From: Chamaelirium japonicum
Lineage: Eukaryota > Streptophyta > Magnoliopsida > Liliales > Melanthiaceae
Length of the DNA stretch: 64,000 bases
Assembly (NCBI GenBank): GCA_947650365.1
Contig: OX393553.1
Location: 37,613,947 to 37,677,946, forward strand
Reading direction: 5' to 3'
Position numbers and translations under genes: made by a program. Below the pieces are notes generated by a model. That model made no database searches. It had not been told where the DNA came from and was given only the letters and a program-made list of their open reading frames with translations. Shown one piece after another: positions 11,501 to 21,682 of the stretch. Position 1 is the first letter of the stretch, and every line of letters starts with the position of its first letter.

Positions 11501-11806
11501 CATGATCAATAAGGGGGCCTTAGGTAGAGGTCTATACAGATTAGCTGGGAGCGCGGCAGCACATGCACATTGTTCTGTGAAAAATAAAGGTACAGGTGGA
11601 GCACGCTCAGGGGCAAAGATGATAAGGAGGTGGGTTCCAGTGGCCAAGTCGAAAGACTTGGGTAATCACCAAGCTCGGTGATTGGGCTCTCGATTCAGGG
11701 GCAAAGGTAGCGATGATGATCAAACGATGGATTCACTACTGTGCAAAGAGAAGGGGTTCGTGTTCAAGGAGCTGCTCATGTCTTGTTATGAAGCCAAGGT
11801 GGAGAT

Positions 11807-12461
11807 TGTTGAAGATGTGACTCCAAACAAACTGCATACAAATTCAAGGTTCGTGCACGAAGAAACGACGGAAGATAGAGCTCTAGAGTAAGCGGGAATC
11901 GGCCAGCCACAGTCGTTCGCACGACTGGCATTGGCATAAAACTTGAGCGAGAAAATAAGGTTGGATCATATGCATGACTTGATACAACAGCACACAAATA
12001 AGGCGGTTTAGCTTACGTTTTCTCGTGGGATTCCTTCTATAACTTGTATACGAATATATACCTATAAAAGAAAAGTCATAAGACAAACCTATGAGACAAG
12101 AGAAGCTATAAGAAAGGGTAACCATCATCAAGGGAGAGGAAGAGCAATCCAAGGTGTCTTGTGGGATTCGGAAAGGCTTTTTCTCTTGTTTCTCTGATGT
12201 GAGAGGATTGTGGGATCTAGTCTCTTATGGAAGAGCTTCTCTTTGTGGGTGTTGTGAGAGATTGGAGAGGGGGCAAAGATCTTGTACTCGGTCAATAGTG
12301 AATCCATTGATTGTCGTTGCCGGATATCGTGTGTGATTTCTTTGTGCTTTGTTCTTTTATTTCGTCTTCTCGGTGGTGGAGTCATCTTCTTCTTCGTGAA
12401 AGTTCCTCGTACATCGTGTTCTCTTGCTCCTTCTGCTACGCAAGGGTCTCGAATCACAACA
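11807..12461 (+). repeat. 3' LTR of the copia element
   Basis: 655 bp, collinear with the 5' LTR, with clear substitution divergence and one missing internal duplication. Confidence 0.8.
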
Positions 12462-13169
12462 CCTTATTTGATGCGGAACTAAATCCCAACATGTGGGAGA
12501 CTAACGCAACTCTCAACTATCTCCAATGTATGTTCGTCTACTCTCTACGATTTCTTCTAATACGATCATAAACCATCATTTATAAAATGTGCTTTCCGTT
12601 TGCAATTCATGTTACTTTTCTATCATGAATTGCAATGTTCTTTTTGTGATTCATGATATTTCACTACAATCGAGTTTTGTTGTGGCAAATCGCTATCGGT
12701 GTCCGATTTGGATAGGTAGTTTTCGAGTTGTTGAGTACCCAACATCAACCCTTCGGTTGCATTGTCAAGATCTAATGGGCTTGCATATGGGCTAGTAAAT
12801 ATAACACAATATATATACAACCAGAAATGATCTTATAAGGCATCCCGTACCATAAGGTGGTGGGTCATATGTGTAAGAGCCGTCTGATAGCTAACAGCCC
12901 ATAGGTGAATGTCGCTTAGCCTAGACTTATGGTGCTTGATGCATCAATATCGGCACCTACGGTACGTGACGCCTTATAGAAACACTACTCTACAACAACA
13001 AATTAGCAACATCCAGCTTGGCCCTATATATCCAATTCACATGTGTTGTCATGTGAGATACGGAAATGTATGGTGGGCCGAAAAAGGACAAAGACTCTAC
13101 AGTAGTTAACAAGGCCCACCTAACCATAAGACCCCAATACCGTCGCCATCGTTTACTTTCACTAGAGAC
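12462..13169. other. Intergenic, no gene seen
   Basis: Unremarkable sequence with short open frames lacking family resemblance. Confidence 0.45.
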
Positions 13170-13812
13170 TAGAGATGACAACGGATCGGTTTTGGAATGG
13201 GTCGGCCAATCCTACCCCGTCTCGCTAAGGAATGAATAATCCCAAATCCGTCCTACTAACAATAGTAAAAATCTAAATCCGTCCCGTCCCATCCCGTCCC
13301 ATCCCGTCCCAATTATGCTTATGATGGATAAATCCAAAACTAGTTGATTATATTTTGAACTAAACTCATTTTCGCTAAAAGAAGTAATGGAAATATTAAG
13401 ATCTAAATTCAATATAACATAAAACAACAGTTTCTATATTTTTATTAAATATATATACATTGAATGAATTAAACAGATGCACTACAATATATGAAAACGT
13501 ATTACTTACACTACAAGTCTACAACTAGTAAACACTATGAACATATGGATAGTTAAATCAGGCATGTTTATCTCCTTAAATATAGTATTGGTACAACATA
13601 AAATCGGATACTAAATTATATCCGAGTAAATTTTCAAACGGTAAAAAATATAATATATATGTAATCGGGTTGGGTCGGGTCGGGATAGGCTAATCCCGAT
13701 CCCGTCCCAAACCCGATCGGATTTTATTTAGTAAATTCCAAACCCGTACAAACTCAACTAGTTCCATCTCAAACCCAACTCAATATGGTCGGCTCAGCTC
13801 GTTGCCATCCAA
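13170..13812. mobile_element. Degenerate hAT-type MITE with CCCGTCCC/GGGTCGGG repeats
   Basis: The left end TAGAGATGACAACGG and right end GTTGCCATCC resemble the inverted ends TAGGG(G/A)TGGCAA ... TTGCCA(G/T)CCCTA of better copies at 15533, 19961 and 59655. The interior has the same CCCGTCCC and GGGTCGGGTCGGG-type repeats. No target duplication survives, so the boundaries are approximate. Confidence 0.5.
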
Positions 13813-14634
13813 GGGGTGTTATTGCCTGTTTACACTTATCATCAACCTACAGTCGGTCGCCATTAATGTCGCCCTCATCACCCTCCACTTCGGACGCCAC
13901 TCTTGTCTCCTCCGTCACCTTCTTTTTTGACGACATCCTTTGCACCCTCCTCTTCCCCCTCATCCTTCCTTCTTTCTTTCTCCTCTTTGTCCATCTTTTC
14001 CGTAGTGGAACCCTAAGGGACCATTTAATTGGTTCGGAGTAAGTGACATTGAAAGTGGCCAAAGTCGGCAAAGTGAGCCAGTCCGGCTAATTGGTCGTGT
14101 GGAAGTGCTCCCCGAAGTCGGAAGTGGCACTTCTCCCACCTACCCAGTTCCTCCAAAATGGTTCGTCACACTTCTGAAATGAAAAAGGCGAAGTGTAACT
14201 TCCAGGCACGTGAAGAAGTAATTATTGCGGTTGGACAAGTCAGCAGCGCGCTATCTAACCCCACTTCGTGTGCACGTCAGCAGCACTTTTGTGTAGTACA
14301 ATATGACCAAACAGACACCAGAACTTCCAGAAGCTTCGTGACTAGACAGTTCCCAGCCTAAAACTAAACAAAAAAACTGGCACTTCCGTTCCAGAGCTGA
14401 CAGTTCACCGAACTGTCCTTTTGACAATTCTCACATTTCTCTGGACTTACAGACGACCAAACATCTCCTAAACATGCAACTGTCCCTACCCCTTTCCCCC
14501 CCTTCATTAATTCTTCCTTTTCCTACTTCCTTCTCCCTCCTTCTTATTCTTCCTTCATCTTTCCCGTACTTGAACCCGATGTCGTGTTCAGGAACAAGGA
14601 AGACGGAGGAAGAAGGATGATGAGAGGGTGGGAG
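13813..14634. other. Intergenic, no gene seen
   Basis: C/T-rich patches (13840-14000 and 14460-14560), no supported coding sequence. Confidence 0.45.
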
Positions 14635-14778
14635 CAGGGGCGGACCCACGTTGGGGCGAGGGGGGGCTCAAGCCCCCCCTGACTTGAAAAAAAAAAAAAA
14701 AAACCGGATTTAATTCGGCTGAAATCCGTATCCTGATATCCCTGACCCGGCGACCCCGAGAGTCCCGCTCTTCATCTC

Positions 14779-15288
14779 TTGTATAAAAAGACCCCCGCGC
14801 TGCGAGCCTGCGACGTCCTCTGTTCGTTCGAAAAACCTAGCGGTAGCGGTCTGCGGGCCGGCGCGGCGGTGAGTCGGCGACGGCGGCGAGTCTGCGGGCC
14901 GGCGCGGCGGCGAGTCGGCAACGGAAGCCTAGCGGTCTGCGGGCCGGCGCGGCGGCGAGTCAGCGACGGAAGTCTCTCGGCCCTCTCCCGAACCCGATCT
15001 CGGCGGCCGGCGGCGGCGGCCGCGGCGGGCTCTCCTCTTCTCCCTCCGTGGCTTTTAGGCGGTGGTCGCCCACCTCGCCGGTACGCATCCGACGGATTCC
15101 GACGGCGGCGGCCTGCTCTTCGTAACCGCCGGGCGGTCGGCGGTCGCCGGTGGGTGGTGCCGGTGGGCGGTGGCTCACCAGAGTCGGTCGGAGACTCGGA
15201 CGGTCGGACCCTTCACAACTCACCACTCAGTCACGGTGACTCACCAGGTCGGTTCTCAGCCTCTCAGGCTCTCAAGTCTCACCAATGA
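14779..15288 (+). other. GC-rich open frame inside the hAT element, probably not a protein gene
   Basis: A 169-residue Arg/Ala/Gly/Pro-rich frame in strongly GC-rich DNA just downstream of a TATA-like box. It contains a repeated CTGCGGGCCGGCGCGGCGG block (about 14850, 14895, 14938). Its composition contrasts sharply with surrounding A/T-rich DNA. It could be the 5' leader of a transposase gene or a captured host promoter/first exon. No family recognised. Confidence 0.3.
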
Positions 15289-15532
15289 CCAGTCATACTG
15301 TTCTTAATATTAGAATCATTAGATTATGTTTGCTTAAACTTAAACATTCTCAGATGGCTAAACCCAAAAGGGCCAAAACAATTTGCCTGCTTTTGAACCT
15401 TATCTACAGGACTTCAAGATCTAATACCCTAAATTTCTTTGTTTTCTTTCCTAATTTAATAAATAAGAAAGAAAAAAAATACAAACTTCATTCTTACTTT
15501 TTTGGGAGGAACCCCTCAGCATCACATAGGGT

Positions 15533-16046
15533 TAGGGGTGGCAATCGGGTCGGGTCGGGTCGGGTCGTGTTTGTGTTCGTGTCGTGTCTAGTCGTGTTCG
15601 TGTCCAAAAACCCTAGACCCGGACCTGACCCGTTTAACTAATCGTGTCTAGATCCTAAACCCGTACCCGACTCGCCAATAAACGGGTAGACCCGGTAAGA
15701 CCCGTTTATCACCCGGACTACTCAGTTGACCCGATCCGACCCAATCCGACTCGACCCGACCTGACCCGAAAGACCCGCTGGTATTATATATTATAGAATC
15801 GGATTGCGGCCCGTGCGGGTAGACCCGACCCGACCCAACTCGACATGACCCGTTGATTAACGGGTCTTCCCGGGTCTACCGTGTCCAGACCCTAAACCCG
15901 GACCCGACCCGTTTATTAAACGGGTCTATCGTGTCGACCCGTTTACGACCCGAACCCGTTTAGCCCTGACCCAGACCCGCTAACTTCGTGTCGGGTCGTG
16001 TCGGGTTTGCCGTGTCGCACTGTCGGGTCCGAAATTGCCAGCCCTA
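15533..16046. mobile_element. hAT-type MITE (514 bp) nested in the larger hAT element
   Basis: Ends TAGGGGTGGCAATC and GAAATTGCCAGCCCTA are inverted repeats. Flanking octamers CATAGGGT (15525-15532) and CATAGGGG (16047-16054) match at 7 of 8. The interior consists of GGGTCGTGTC / GACCCG repeats with large-scale inverted symmetry. Closely similar to 59655-60170. Confidence 0.85.
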
Positions 16047-16255
16047 CATAGGGGTAAGGCCTGGACCCCTACTAGTTATTTAACCATGAAGACGAGATTC
16101 AATCTGTCTCTCGTACAACCACCGAGAGACTTCACCAGTTATGCTAGTCGTCCGATGCACGCGGCGGGTGCATCGGCTGCACAGGGCGGTGCATCGGATG
16201 GCTGCAGACGCGGACCGCACAGACCGCTGGACCGCACCTAAGCATCCCCCTATAT

Positions 16256-16289
<34 letters not shown>

Positions 16290-16300
16290 ATATTGAAAGA
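16047..16300. repeat. GATGCAC-rich palindromic core followed by (TA)n
   Basis: GTCCGATGCACGCGG, GGTGCATCGG and GGTGCATCGGATGG alternate as inverted copies at about 16150-16202, and the block ends in a (TA)n tract (16251-16288). The same arrangement, a TGCATC-rich palindromic core against (TA)n, occurs at 34225-34370. Confidence 0.45.
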
Positions 16301-16531
16301 GATATTTTCAATAGCATCGATATGGAGACGATTGTTCAACGCTTCCAGAATATGAAAACTCGTAGAGGACAGTTGCCATAAAAGACTTTGTCGGTGATCC
16401 AGAAATACTATTTTTGCAATTGTAAGTGCCACATTTTATTATGAATTTTTGCTAAGCAAATGTTATTGAAGTTTACATTATTTTTTTAATGTTTATGCCC
16501 CCCCTGAGGAAAAATTCTGGGTCCGCCACTG

Positions 16532-17533
16532 GGTGGGAGCATTGGGAGGGCCAAGGGTTTAAGGTTCCGGCACGAAAACGATGAAGGAGGAGAAGGAAGG
16601 AGGCGATAGGAGGAGGAGGAGGAAGGAGGGCTGTTGGGACATACAGGGACGACCGCAAAGGGGTGGGCGGCCGGACATGAACGATTAAGAAGGGGAGGGA
16701 ATTAATTATGGGGTTACTGTGGGTGCTAAGAACAGCCGGTGAAAATGGATTGGGAGTCAAGAATGATTCCGGTTCTCTCACTAATTCCATGGGTGCGAAT
16801 AGACGGACCCACTCGTGGGCGTGAAGCTGCATAATTAATTGAAACTGCAGTCACCTCGCAGCTGCCGTCCTTTGCGGCGGGCTACAGGCCCTTCATATTC
16901 AATCCTAACCGGGAAAGCGATGGCCTTCTGGAAGTCACTTTCCGTGGTACAAAACTTAGCCAATTAAATCCTTGTTAATCACCTAACTATCTTAAACAAA
17001 TATAAATTAATATCCTGGCCTCATGTTTGTGACTAAAACAACTGGCTACCTCCTCGTACAACTCCCACTGCTTCTAGATACTGTTAGCGTCCATCATGCT
17101 TGCATGCCCACAAGCTTGGATCAAAAGGCATCATTGGTCGTAACGATGGGTTTGACTATAGTGAGCTTCTTCCATCTCATCACTAATCCCACTCTTCCAT
17201 TCTTGCACCCCCATGACCAATCAGATTTGATACTGCTACCATTTTTTTTATTTTTTATTTTTGACCCGGCGGGTGTCCCAAAACCTTTCGGACAATGGAC
17301 CCACTTCTGATTCGGACTAATCCCTTCAGAAATGCGCACCACACTACAAGGGATGTAACATAAGCGCCCACGACCGGTGAAATTAATTGAACCCAAAACC
17401 TCCTCACCCAAGGATCAATTGCTTTGTCATTGGTTGCTGCCGCTTGTTGTAAAAGTGGAAGGAGCGTAAACATATATGGATATGTTGTCCATGGGATCAA
17501 ACAATCCGAATCTTTACGGGTTAGAATCGTTAT
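16532..17533. other. Intergenic, no gene seen
   Basis: Continuation of the sequence interrupted by the hAT element, with no recognisable genes. Confidence 0.45.
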
Positions 17534-17739
17534 TGTTGAAATAGTCCACCGGTTTAATTCTATATCGACAAGGGAAGCGTCCAGTGGCTGCTTAATATAT
17601 CCGCCGTGGACCTCTCCTTTCGATTCGGGTTATGGGGTGTGAGGGCATATAACATGCATGGTATCATAGCTGGACATATCTCCTATTCCGGGTGTGCCAT
17701 TACCGATTGTGTCTTACCATGCACACCTGCTCCGTGTGA

Positions 17740-17770
<31 letters not shown>

Positions 17771-17896
17771 AGGGTGTTGAGATGGTCCGTTGGTTTAGGT
17801 CCCACATCAGTAAGTGGGGCACCAATTGGCTGCTTAATATATCCGTTGTGGACCTCCTCTTATGACCTGGATTTTGGGATGTGAGGATATCTAAAA
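17534..17896 (+). mobile_element. TRIM retrotransposon with 121-bp LTRs and a 28-G tract
   Basis: Direct repeats 17534-17654 and 17775-17896 start TGTTGA(A/G)AT(A/G)GTCC and share GGCTGCTTAATATATCCG and GTGGACCTC. TGGTATCATAGC directly after the left LTR (17659) is an initiator-Met-tRNA primer site. The purine-only G run at 17743-17770 plus AGGG abuts the right LTR, where the polypurine tract should be. Flanks GTTAT (17529-17533) and GTTAC (17897-17901) are a near-perfect target duplication. No coding capacity. Confidence 0.82.
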
Positions 17897-19960
17897 GTTA
17901 CCAAAGGCGGAAGCATCCATGGATGATGGTCTCGAAGCGATGCTCACAAACACCGCCATGAACTTCCGCGAATTTATTTTCCACTCCCTGCGAGTAGAGA
18001 TCTCTCTCGGTACGGATAGAAGGGGCGAGCTAGAGAATCCTAGATCCAACCGATGCGATGGGCCTGACTTAAGCCCAGTAATGCTAAGAGCATGCACATA
18101 CATGCATGGAGCCCAATCAACAATCACACCCAAACCCAACCTTATAGGGATTAAACCTATATGGGTTATATGGTCATGTACATGACCATAAGCTTACAAT
18201 GTTCCACTTGCCCATGTAAATCCATAAGCTTACAATCTTTCACTTGCCCATGTCGACCACGATTTAAAAATATACGTAGTATACGTCTTTATATGTAATT
18301 TAATTGTTTTGAAAAAATCCTAATGGTTAGGTGATTGAAAATTCAAAAGAAAACTAAAATGCCAGCCAAAAAATAAAATAACCTTAAGAAACTTTCATAA
18401 TGCTCTTGGACTTGTAACTTGATTGATAAAGACTCAATGGTAAAGACCAGACAGTCCTGTGCTATCCCCAGCCTTTAGGAACCACACACTTTCTTCCACA
18501 AGACCACATCAAGTTAGGCCAGGGTTAGGGTTTGGCAGCCGGTTGATGGGTCAGGATGACTCAGCCCAATCCTAACATGTTTATTAAACGGGTCAATCAT
18601 CTCAACCCTAACCCCATACAGGTTAACCCTAATCCTAGCCAACCAAACCCTATTAGTCTAACAATATACATATAACCTAATATAATTTATTATTTAATCT
18701 AGTATTACTTATCATATAGCTTTGCAGGAGAACAAATAGAAGTATTAGAAGAGGAGAAGTTTCAGGGAATGATCGAGGATGATGCATGTTGAAGGACTAA
18801 TGAAATAGGATGTTAGGGCTACCGATTCTCTGAACAACTCTCGGTTTTCATTTGTAACCTACCGCATGGGAAGCCAAAATTAGAGAAGGATACAGATTAC
18901 AAGATCTGTTATAGGGTTTCTTTTTTTCTTGGTGTTGTGTCCTAAGGATCGAGCAACATACGAAGGTTGGAAAATGTGGCAATGATTGAAAGGATCACGG
19001 CAAACAACAAGAGAGTACGTGGCACGAGTCGTGATCGATTTTTTCTCCCCTTCATCATGCCCATAAGCCTGCCTGGTTTAGCATGGTTACTGGTTTGGCG
19101 GGTCGGTTTGATCGAGGTTGAACCTAATTTTGGTGGCTAGGTTAGTTTTTGTTAAATCCTAAGCCTACCCATGTAACAAACTAGTCTAGTTAGGGTCAGG
19201 TTGAGTGGGTTGGGTTAGGATTGGGTTGGCGAGTTGGGTCAAGTTTTGCCTCGTTTGATAGACAAAAAATTTAACCAAGGGGGGGATTCCATCACGTGAG
19301 CCCTACTGTGCCTGTTTATTACCCGGAAAAGTTTAACCCAGGAAAAAAATAAAAATAATATTGTACAAAATCATGCCAATCAGTGAAAAAGTGACCGGCA
19401 TCACATTCATCTTTTCTCCGAAAGGAATCCTATACCCCAGCTTAGCTTCTCCTTCCATAGTTAAACCTTTCTTGCTACCAAACGAGACCTAGCCTTAGCC
19501 TATGAACTATTATGTACACCCCTCTTGCCCTGCTATAGAGTAAGCCCATACGGCATGGCTCAGTCCAATATAGCCCATTGAGCTTTCGTGTGTAGGTTTA
19601 GGCCCCAAACCCACAAACCCATAATAAGTTCGAGGTAGGGATAGAAATATAAGAGCACATAGCAATTGCACGAAAGGAATGTGGGACAAAAATTTAAAAT
19701 GAAAACACATAACCATCATGTTTTCTAGCTTTTCTATATTTAATTATTTTATAAATCTTGCAATCCCCATTAAGTTTCAAAATTACAAAAACAGATTCTC
19801 TATAATAAAACAGTGTGTAATGGACTTTAGATTCGAACTTGAATGCGGCTTTTGATCCCGTTCATTTGCAAATCTTAGTCTTTGTTACCTCTCAATGGAT
19901 GTAGTTTTCATGTAATTTTCCTATAATTAGGTTTTTCATGCGAGGATATTTAGTAGTCAT
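17897..19960. other. Intergenic, decayed repeats
   Basis: Contains a perfect palindrome TATGGTCATG/CATGACCATA (about 18168-18189) followed by two copies of CCATAAGCTTACAAT...CACTTGCCCATGT about 42 bp apart. At 18510-18670 and 19060-19255 there are GGGTTAGG/GGGTCAGG-type stretches resembling degraded hAT MITEs. No gene supported. Confidence 0.4.
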
Positions 19961-20446
19961 TAGGGATGGCAATTATTCGGGATTACCGGGTTACCCGATC
20001 CGATCCGATCCTATTGGGACTGGTTTGGGATGCTCAAAAATGGGTTTGGGGTGGCTGGGATATGAATTTGAAACCCGGTCGGGTTCGGGTTCAACCGTCC
20101 CGACCCGACCGGGTTTATAACTTATCAAGATCATATAATAAATTGACTTGTGCTTATAACTACGTGATCGTAATATAGGAGGAACATTTGCTATCTAAAG
20201 CTGCGATTAGGTGGCCCTAAGAAGTTAAATATATAGTTTTTATAAAACCTACCCAACCCGACCTGACCCGACCCGCAATGCATAAACGGGGCGGGGCAGG
20301 GCGGGAACAGGTTTTCCCAATGCTAATTGGGACGGGTTTGAAAATTACCCTCAAAATCCGACACGAGTTTGGGACGGCATAAAATATAATGGGACGGGTT
20401 CGGGATAGAGCTGACCCGCCCCAAACCCGGCCCGTTGCCATCCCTA
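19961..20446. mobile_element. hAT-type MITE, 486 bp, perfect target duplication
   Basis: Ends TAGGGATGGCAATTA and CGTTGCCATCCCTA are inverted repeats, flanked by perfect 8-bp repeats GTAGTCAT (19953-19960 and 20447-20454). Interior with GGGTTCGGGT and CCCGACCCGACC repeats, no transposase. Confidence 0.88.
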
Positions 20447-20544
20447 GTAGTCATGTTCCAATATTTTGATTACCATTAGAGTTGATAGAGATCAATCCAA
20501 GTTCTATAGCCGCGACCTCATGATGACTCACATGAGTGTAGTGG

Positions 20545-20873
20545 CGGAGTCAGGAATTATTAAATCAAATAAAGGAGAAAATAATGAGTAATTCCCTTGA
20601 TGATTATGGGTCTATCATTCATTTGTTTATATAGAATTTTTACAATAAATGTGGACGTTTTCCATAATGAGAACTTTGCTATACAAGGAATGTTGACAGC
20701 CCTCAAATCCCATAATTTGAGCTATAAGTAAGGAAATGAGAGATATGTACAAATCTCTGAGATCTAATCAACTGTGAGATAACTCTACATATCTCCTCAT
20801 ATCTCATTGATGTTATCATATACGTGAGATCTTTACATATTTCTTTATATCTATTCAGATGACGTCTAATACT
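20545..20873 (-). repeat. 3' LTR region of a minus-strand copia element
   Basis: Lies downstream (minus strand) of the copia coding remnant, after the purine tract TTGAAGGGGAGTATTAG (20882-20866). A/T-rich with TATATAAAC, as expected for a copia LTR. The outer end is not defined because I found no partner LTR in the window. Confidence 0.5.
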
Positions 20874-21682
20874 CCCCTTCAAGGTGGAGCGTGTACGTGA
20901 GTAACACCTAGCTTGCTAGTAAGGTGATCGATGGAAAGGATCATTGCCCAATGGTTTGGTCAAAATATCAGCAATCTGTTCAACGGGGAGCAATTAATTT
21001 GGATAGAATCTTCTAGCGAACGAAGTGACAATCAAGTTCAATGTGCTTCGTACGCTCATGGAATACCAGATTTTCAGCAATGTGAATACCCATCTGGTTG
21101 TCACAATAGAAAGTGATGGGTGATCTGTTAGGTACGCCAAGATCATTCAATAAATATTTGAGCCATTGGAGTTCAGATGCGAGAGTTGCCATAGCGCGAT
21201 ACTTAACCTCGGTGAAGAAACGAGAGATGGTGGATCGCTTCTTCGATTTTCATGATATTGGATTGGAACCAAGTATAATGTAAAACCCGGTCGTTGAGCG
21301 ACGAGTAGTGGGGAATCCAGCCCAACCAGAATCACAAAACCCACCGAGAGTGAGTGACCTCGTCGAAAAAAGGAGGATCCCTTTCCATAAGAAACTTTGA
21401 GATATCGAAGCACTCGAGTTGCGGTGCACGTCCATATGAGTGGTGCAAGTTGCAGAATTGGTTGAGAATTAATGTGGACTGAATAGGTGATGTCCGGCTT
21501 AGTAACCACAAGATAGATAAGACGTCCGGCGAGGCATCGATAAGCAGAGGGATCCGATAAAGGTGTTCCATCATTAGGAGTCAAATGCATGGGTGTGTTG
21601 TTCCATGGGAAATGCAGAAGGCTGGCTTGGCACCAATTAAGTAACTCTGTATCCTTGAGAATGTCTAACATATTTGTATTTC
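20874..21682 (-). pseudogene. Copia polyprotein 3' part: end of RT, RNase H
   Basis: Continues the reading of repeat unit 1 on the minus strand. Recognisable are LTPNDGTPLSDPSAYR, GRLIYLVVTKPDITYSV, RVLRYLK, then SLTLGGFCDSGWAG with TTRRSTTGFYI, the RNase H-containing end of copia pol (the motif is normally CDSDWAG, here G for the second D). A final HIELDCHFVR and ADI..K.L.N-type tail follows. Several frameshifts. Ale/Retrofit-like in flavour, but I cannot assign a lineage firmly. Confidence 0.8.

Larger units (their letters stand above)
9584..12461 (+). mobile_element. Internally deleted Ty1/copia retrotransposon with two LTRs
   Basis: Direct repeats 9584-10314 and 11807-12461 both start TGTTGAAGATGTG and end in (A/C)ACAACA or ATAACA. 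A methionine-tRNA primer site, TGGTATCAGAGA, follows the left LTR at 10318, and a purine-rich AAGGTGGAGAT precedes the right one. The internal region is only about 1.5 kb and carries gag and the pre-integrase region. Integrase core, reverse transcriptase and RNase H are missing, so the copy is not autonomous. No convincing 5-bp target duplication at the outer ends. Confidence 0.85.
14635..16531. mobile_element. hAT-family DNA transposon, non-autonomous, 1.9 kb
   Basis: The left end CAGGGGCGGACCCA and the right end TGGGTCCGCCACTG are imperfect inverted repeats of the kind common on plant hAT elements. Perfect 8-bp direct repeats GGTGGGAG flank it (14627-14634 and 16532-16539), the hAT target-duplication length. 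Inside are poly-A (14687-14702), a TATA box (TATAAAAAG, about 14781), a very GC-rich exon-like stretch (14800-15180) and a MITE nested at 15533-16046. The C-terminal-like string FSIASIWRRLFNASRI near 16305 might be a remnant of a hAT dimerisation domain, but this is weak. No transposase is intact. Confidence 0.85.

Noticed and set aside
14779..15307. GC-rich frame as a real protein gene
   Set aside because: Arg/Ala/Pro-rich composition follows from GC content; no domain; inside a transposon. Kept only as a low-confidence feature.
18510..19255. Another hAT MITE of the TAGGG...TGGCA family
   Set aside because: GGGTTAGG and GGTTTGGCAGCC-type similarity exists but no paired ends or target duplication could be found.
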